From NCBI GenBank assembly GCA_016703005.1, contig JADJCX010000002.1, positions 1-64,000 of the forward strand: a stretch of 64,000 nt of DNA, read 5' to 3'. Position 1 is the first letter of the stretch. Every line of letters begins with the position of its first letter. The notes under the pieces were generated by a model. That model made no database searches. It saw only the letters and a list, made by a program, of their open reading frames with translations, and had not been told where the DNA came from. This document shows, piece by piece, positions 60,155 through 64,000 of this stretch. A program made the position numbers and the translations under genes. This stretch comes from Flavobacteriales bacterium (lineage in GTDB: Bacteria; Bacteroidota; Bacteroidia; Flavobacteriales_F; PHOS-HE28).

Positions 60155-61132
60155 TTAGGCGTTGGCAAGCTGCGCAATGCGCGCGGTATCCTGTTTCTCC
60201 ATGCACCTGAAATGTCCCTTCGGACACGTCTCGTAACCCAGTTTGGAACACGGCCTACAGTCCAGTCCTTCCACTTCCACCAACTGTGCCCGCTCGGGAT
60301 GCTGCGGTATATATGGCCCCATACCGAAGGCGGGGATCGTATTGCCCCAAACGCTCAGCACGCGCTTCTTGAATGCCGCTGCCACATGCATAGCGCCGCT
60401 GTCGTGGGTGATCACACTGCGGGCTTGTTTTACCAGCGATGCGCTGCCGAGCAGATCGAACTTGCCGGTGGCATCGAAAGCGCGCCCACCCACCGCCGTG
60501 GCAATGCGTGCGGCCACTCCTGCATCATCCTTTCCGCCCACGATCACGAGCGGGCCCTGAAGTTGTTCGGCAAGCTCCACCAATTTGTGGGGTGGCAGGC
60601 GCTTGGTAGCATGCCCACCGCCGATGCACAAGGCGATGTACCCACTGCGATGTGCTTCGGGAAGACTCTCCAGTGCAACTTCGTTCTGCGGGGGAATGAA
60701 CAGGTCAAGGCCTTGGCCATCGTTCTTCACGCCCAAGTGCTCTACGGTGCTCAGGTACCGATCCACGATGTGCTGGTGCGGTAAACGATCGCGCTTGAAG
60801 TTCACCATCAACCACTTCTCCCAGTTCAGCTTCGGGAAGCTCTTCGACGGTACACCGAGCGCACGCTTCACACGCGCGGTGCGCAGGTTGTGATGCAGGT
60901 CCACGATCAGGTCCAAGTTCTCGCGCTTCAGCGCAGGGATCACCTCACTCAACTCGTCATCGATCGTGTGCAGCTTGTCGATGTACGGTGAGTGGGACAC
61001 CAGATCCCGGAAGATGGCCTTGGTGAGGAAGTGTACCTCGGCCCCCGGCAACTGCTGCTTGATGCAACGCGCTACCGGCGAAGTGAGAATAATGTCGCCG
61101 ATGGACGAAAAGCGGATCAGGAGGATCTTCAC
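60155..61132 (-). CDS. glycosyltransferase family 9 (heptosyltransferase-like)
   Basis: 325-residue GT-B enzyme of LPS core assembly. The N-terminus KILLIRFSSIGDIILTSPVA and the motif KQLPGAEVHFLTKAIFRDLV are typical; the nucleotide-sugar domain shows ALCIGGGHATKRLPPHKLVE and SVITHDSGAMHVAAAFKKRV, with ADP-heptose-type Thr-His-Asp-Ser-Gly. A final Cys cluster (CRPCSKLGYETCPKGHFRC) near the C-terminus is characteristic of many GT9 proteins. Donor and acceptor are unproven. The gene is minus-strand, divergent from TatD. Confidence 0.9.
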   Translation of the reverse strand: MKILLIRFSSIGDIILTSPVARCIKQQLPGAEVHFLTKAIFRDLVSHSPYIDKLHTIDDELSEVIPALKRENLDLIVDLHHNLRTARVKRALGVPSKSFPKLNWEKWLMVNFKRDRLPHQHIVDRYLSTVEHLGVKNDGQGLDLFIPPQNEVALESLPEAHRSGYIALCIGGGHATKRLPPHKLVELAEQLQGPLVIVGGKDDAGVAARIATAVGGRAFDATGKFDLLGSASLVKQARSVITHDSGAMHVAAAFKKRVLSVWGNTIPAFGMGPYIPQHPERAQLVEVEGLDCRPCSKLGYETCPKGHFRCMEKQDTARIAQLANA

Positions 61133-61179
61133 CCGGCGAAGGTGCGTGTTGATGGCTTTGCACCTTCACAACGTCCCCA

Positions 61180-61191
61180 CATTTCCACATC
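61180..61191. repeat. extra copy of the CATTTCCACATC word
   Basis: CATTTCCACATC in the GT9/TatD spacer is identical to arm A' (43966-43977) of the atpD-atpC repeat. It suggests a dispersed intergenic word family. Confidence 0.5.
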
Positions 61192-61207
61192 ACCTTTCTT
61201 CGTGGCC

Positions 61208-61972
61208 ATGTTCAACGATACGCACGCGCACCTTTACCATGGTCAGTTCGAAAGCGATCGGGCCGCCATGGTGCGACGGGCGCTGGATGCCGGCGTCACC
61301 AAGCTCTACCTACCGAACATTGATGCTGACAGTATCGCAGGGATGCATGCCTTGTGCGAAGCCTTTCCCGATGTGTGCGTGCCGATGATGGGCTTGCATC
61401 CGTGCCACGTGCCGGAAGACCCGACCGCCGCCTTGGACATGGTCGAACAACTGCTGCATGAGCGCAAGTATGCCGCGGTAGGAGAGATAGGGATCGACCT
61501 CTACTGGGAGAAGAAGCTACTGGCGCAACAGCAGGATGCCTTTCGCCGGCAGATCCGCTGGGCGAAGCAGTTGAAGCTGCCGATCGTGATCCATTGCCGG
61601 GAGAGCTTCGTTGAGACGATCACGATCGTGGAGCAGGAGAAGACAGCCGATCTGCGCGGTGTATTCCATTGTTTCACCGGACCTGCGGAACACGCTCAGC
61701 GCATTCTGGCATTGGACGATTTCTACTTGGGCATCGGTGGCGTGATAACATATCCCAAGAGCGGGTTGGCTCAAACCATGGCCGTGGTGGGGCCGGATCG
61801 CTGCATGCTTGAAACGGATTCGCCCTATTTGGCCCCAGTGCCGCACCGTGGCAAACGCAACGAAAGCAGTTATATCCCTGTGATCGCGCAAGCGCTCGCT
61901 AGTGCCACAAGCCGAACGCTGGAAGAGATCGCGCAGATCACCACCCGCAACGCACAAATCCTGTTCTCCTGA
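61208..61972 (+). CDS. TatD-family metal-dependent hydrolase
   Basis: 254-residue amidohydrolase-fold nuclease. Metal ligands are in NDTHAHLYH (HxH), AVGEIGIDLYW (Glu), IVIHCRES, GVFHCFTGP and the final Asp in LETDSPYLAPVPHRGKRNES. TatD relatives act as 3'-5' exonucleases or deacylases. The ATG at 61208 gives the canonical start; the longer frame includes non-coding spacer. Its stop overlaps the asparaginase start by one base (TGATG). Confidence 0.94.
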   Translation: MFNDTHAHLYHGQFESDRAAMVRRALDAGVTKLYLPNIDADSIAGMHALCEAFPDVCVPMMGLHPCHVPEDPTAALDMVEQLLHERKYAAVGEIGIDLYWEKKLLAQQQDAFRRQIRWAKQLKLPIVIHCRESFVETITIVEQEKTADLRGVFHCFTGPAEHAQRILALDDFYLGIGGVITYPKSGLAQTMAVVGPDRCMLETDSPYLAPVPHRGKRNESSYIPVIAQALASATSRTLEEIAQITTRNAQILFS

Positions 61973-62994
61973 TGGCCAAGCCCCGCAAAGTCCTGCTGAT
62001 CTATACCGGTGGCACCATTGGCATGATGGCCGATCCGCGCACAGGTGCGCTTAAGCCCATGGACCTTGAGCATATGGAGGACCAAGTGCCCGAACTGAGC
62101 CGCATCGGCGCGGCCTTGGCCACGGCATCGCTGGATCCGGTCATGGACAGCAGCGACATGGGCCCCAAAGAGTGGGTGCGGATCGCGCAGCTCATCAACC
62201 AGCACAAGGATTATGACGGTTATGTGGTCTTGCACGGCACAGATACCATGGCGTACAGCGCCAGCGCATTGAGTTTCATCCTGAACGGGCTCACGAAACC
62301 GGTGGTCTTCACCGGCTCTTTGCTGCCGTTGGGCGTGTTGCGCACCGATGGCAAGGAGAACCTTCTGACCGCTATCGAGATCGCTGCTGCGCACCAGGAT
62401 GGTGTGCCTGTTCTACAGGAAGTGGCCATCTATTTCGAGTACAGTTTGTATCGCGGAAACCGCAGCGTGAAGACCCATGCCGAACGTTTCGAAGCGTTCC
62501 GCAGCCCCAATTGGGGGCGACTTGCGGAGGCCGGGGTCCACATCCGGTGGAACCACGCCGCGCTGCTGCCACCTCGCTCCGGACCGCTCGACGTGCTGGA
62601 TCAACTCGACCCGAACGTTGGCGTCATTCGGCTGTTCCCCGGCATAAGTGGCGATTGGGTACGGCATTCATTGGGCACGCCGGGCCTGCGCGGAGCGGTC
62701 CTCACAACATTCGGCAGTGGCAATGGTCCACGCAACGAAGACTTCATCGGCGCGTTGCGCGAGGCCCGGAGCCGTGGTATCGTGTTGGTGAACGCTACAC
62801 AGTGTTTCGGGGGAAGAGTGGACCAGGGCCGTTACCAGACCAGCAGTGCGTTCAATGAATTGGGAATTGTGCCGGCCGGCGACATGACCGTGGAGGCAGC
62901 CGTAACCAAGCTGATGTTCCTCTTCGGCCAAGGGCTCACCGAACAGCAGATCGCGCTGCAATTCCCGCAGTCCATTTGCGGGGAGGTGAGCTGA
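61972..62994 (+). CDS. ansA: type I (cytosolic) L-asparaginase
   Basis: 340-residue enzyme hydrolysing asparagine to aspartate and ammonia. YTGGTIGMMADPRTGALKPM contains the first catalytic Thr; HGTDTMAYSASALSFILNGL holds the second Thr-Asp. No signal peptide, consistent with a cytosolic type I enzyme. It follows TatD with a one-base overlap, so the two are co-transcribed. Symbol ansA used by homology of domain pattern. Confidence 0.93.
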   Translation: MAKPRKVLLIYTGGTIGMMADPRTGALKPMDLEHMEDQVPELSRIGAALATASLDPVMDSSDMGPKEWVRIAQLINQHKDYDGYVVLHGTDTMAYSASALSFILNGLTKPVVFTGSLLPLGVLRTDGKENLLTAIEIAAAHQDGVPVLQEVAIYFEYSLYRGNRSVKTHAERFEAFRSPNWGRLAEAGVHIRWNHAALLPPRSGPLDVLDQLDPNVGVIRLFPGISGDWVRHSLGTPGLRGAVLTTFGSGNGPRNEDFIGALREARSRGIVLVNATQCFGGRVDQGRYQTSSAFNELGIVPAGDMTVEAAVTKLMFLFGQGLTEQQIALQFPQSICGEVS

Positions 62995-63016
62995 GCCCGG
63001 CGTTCGGTAAAAAAGA

Positions 63017-63036
63017 AGCCCCGACATGTCGGGGCT
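63017..63036 (-). terminator. terminator of tRNA-Ser
   Basis: Perfect 10-base palindrome AGCCCCGACA / TGTCGGGGCT. On the minus strand it is followed by TTCTTTTTT, so it terminates the tRNA transcript. Confidence 0.88.
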
Positions 63037-63042
63037 GATCTG

Positions 63043-63129
63043 CGGAGAGAGAGGGATTCGAACCCTCGTTACCCTTTCAGGTAAACACGCTTTCCAGGCG
63101 TGCGCCTTAAACCACTCGGCCATCTCTCC
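63043..63129 (-). tRNA. tRNA-Ser (GGA anticodon)
   Basis: 87-base minus-strand gene with a 7-bp acceptor stem (GGAGAGA / TCTCTCC), D-arm, anticodon loop CTGGAAA with anticodon GGA (63095-63093), a long variable arm typical of serine tRNA and the T-loop GTTCGAATC. CCA is not encoded. A TACATTCG box lies 11 bases upstream of the 5' end. Confidence 0.97.
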
Positions 63130-63140
63130 AAGATGGGCGG

Positions 63141-63148
63141 CGAATGTA
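63141..63148 (-). promoter_or_regulatory. -7 promoter element (TACATTCG) of tRNA-Ser
   Basis: Minus-strand TACATTCG, 11 bases before the mature tRNA 5' end, which suits initiation just upstream of the tRNA. No TTG at -33. Confidence 0.55.
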
Positions 63149-63227
63149 GGAATGACGTGGTTCCACGCGCTGAACGGCCCGATACCCTTGGCAACCCAGC
63201 TATTTTCGCGGCCCCGACAGAGTCGGG

Positions 63228-64000
63228 ATGAGACACATGCCCCGCATCGGCCCGCTCGAACTACCCGAATTCCCGCTGTTGCTGGCGCCCATGGAGGACG
63301 TGAGCGATCCGCCGTTCCGTGCGTTATGCAAACGCCATGGCGCCGATCTCATGTACACGGAGTTCATCAGCAGCGAAGGCTTGATCCGCAAAGCGGCCAA
63401 GGGCATGAAGAAGCTGGACATCTTCCCCGAGGAGCGACCAATCGGCATCCAGCTGTTCGGTGGGAGCGAGGATGCGATGGAAGAAGCCGCGCGCATTGCT
63501 GAAGCAGTGCAGCCGGATCTTATTGATATCAACTACGGTTGCCCCGTGCACAAGGTGGTAAGCAAGGGTGCCGGTGCTTGCTTGTTGCTCGACGTGGACA
63601 AGATGGTGCGCCTGACGGAGAAGGTGGTGAAGGCGGTTAAGTTGCCGGTAACGGTGAAGACCCGCTTGGGCTGGGACGATCGCACGAAGAACATCATGGA
63701 TGTGGCCGAGCGGTTGCAGGATGTTGGCATCCAAGCGTTGAGCATCCACGGGCGCACGCGTGCGCAGTTGTACAAGGGCCCTGCGGATTGGACATTGATC
63801 GGCGCGGTGAAGAACAACCCACGTATGCACATCCCGATCTTTGGCAACGGTGACATTGATAGCCCTGAGAAAGCAAAAGAGTATCGTGAGCGGTACGGCG
63901 TGGACGGCCTGATGATCGGCCGTGCGAGCATCGGGCATCCGTGGATCTTCAACGAGATCAAGCACTTCTTCAATACCGGCGAACACCTTGCCCCGCCCAC
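63228..64000 (+). CDS. dusB: tRNA-dihydrouridine synthase, 3'-partial
   Basis: FMN enzyme reducing uridines in tRNA D-loops; it runs off the window edge. The frame reads LLLAPMEDVSDPPFRALCKR, then GIQLFGGSEDAMEEAARIAE, INYGCPVHKVVSKGAGACLL with the catalytic Cys, VTVKTRLGWDD, SIHGRTRAQLYKGPADW and GRASIGHPWIF, all Dus landmarks. Start is ATG 63228 or 63237 (MPRIGPLELPEFPLLL). A hairpin CCCGAC / GTCGGG (63213-63227) abuts the first ATG. DusB versus other Dus subtypes is a best guess. Confidence 0.92.
   Translation, partial: MRHMPRIGPLELPEFPLLLAPMEDVSDPPFRALCKRHGADLMYTEFISSEGLIRKAAKGMKKLDIFPEERPIGIQLFGGSEDAMEEAARIAEAVQPDLIDINYGCPVHKVVSKGAGACLLLDVDKMVRLTEKVVKAVKLPVTVKTRLGWDDRTKNIMDVAERLQDVGIQALSIHGRTRAQLYKGPADWTLIGAVKNNPRMHIPIFGNGDIDSPEKAKEYRERYGVDGLMIGRASIGHPWIFNEIKHFFNTGEHLAPP

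Noticed and set aside
1..64000. CRISPR arrays, insertion sequences, prophage or rRNA genes
   Set aside because: No regularly spaced repeat-spacer units, transposase, integrase, phage structural genes or rRNA sequence were seen; the short repeats found are intergenic words.

Overview
This window reads as a chromosomal segment of a GC-rich member of the Bacteroidota, probably an uncultured Flavobacteriales-like lineage. The evidence is lineage-typical: three secreted proteins with C-terminal type IX secretion (T9SS) sorting domains, an HU-CCDC81/SPOR protein, a CarboxypepD_reg/TonB-dependent receptor, a DUF4286 protein, a 31-residue AURKAIP1/COX24-like basic protein, atpD-atpC apart from the other ATP synthase genes, and promoters resembling the Bacteroidota TTG / TAnnTTTG pattern. 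I see no prophage, insertion sequence, rRNA or CRISPR array. The exact taxon is inference.

Layout. 1-7.9 kb: end of a frameshifted TPR membrane protein, a small unknown ORF and a three-gene RND efflux operon. 7.9-11.7 kb (minus): mfd and an orphan gene. 11.8-13.4 kb (plus): a three-component HipBST-type toxin-antitoxin operon behind three equally spaced operator-like palindromes. 13.5-18.3 kb: lipoprotein and fbp (minus), then GNAT, membrane glycosyltransferase-like protein and aspartate kinase (plus). 18.3-26.4 kb: an eight-gene minus-strand operon (serS, lipoprotein, TPR, DUF4286, rsmA, mgtE, 2-hydroxyacid dehydrogenase, glycerophosphodiesterase), most genes overlapping by ATGA. 26.5-29.9 kb: rplU-rpmA, metK, mutY (minus). 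29.9-34.9 kb (plus): HU-like protein, TPR, AURKAIP1-like peptide, rng, rsgA, e(P4) phosphatase, dtd. 34.9-41.4 kb: T9SS protein with a small partner (minus), MazG-like (plus), then a helicase / fatty-acid hydroxylase / unknown / HTTM-DCC cluster (minus). 41.7-43.5 kb: second T9SS protein. 43.7-47.9 kb: atpD-atpC (minus), ribF, LRR protein, pnuC (plus). 47.9-51.1 kb: third T9SS protein (minus), NadR-like kinase and TlpA-like thioredoxin (plus). 51.2-53.8 kb: gdhA and dprA (minus). 53.9-58.6 kb (plus): TonB-dependent receptor, kdsB, HU-CCDC81/SPOR protein and an unknown. 58.6-64 kb: HemJ-like, thioesterase, GT9, TatD, asparaginase, tRNA-Ser(GGA) and the start of dusB.

Most genes are core housekeeping. 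The accessory or less expected parts are the hipBST-like operon with its operator array, the T9SS proteins and their neighbours, and several intergenic repeat families, including crossing inverted repeats in the atpD-atpC spacer. At least nine single-base frameshifts break otherwise intact conserved genes, mostly at short homopolymers. They look like consensus errors in the assembly rather than biology, and coordinates below span the repaired genes.
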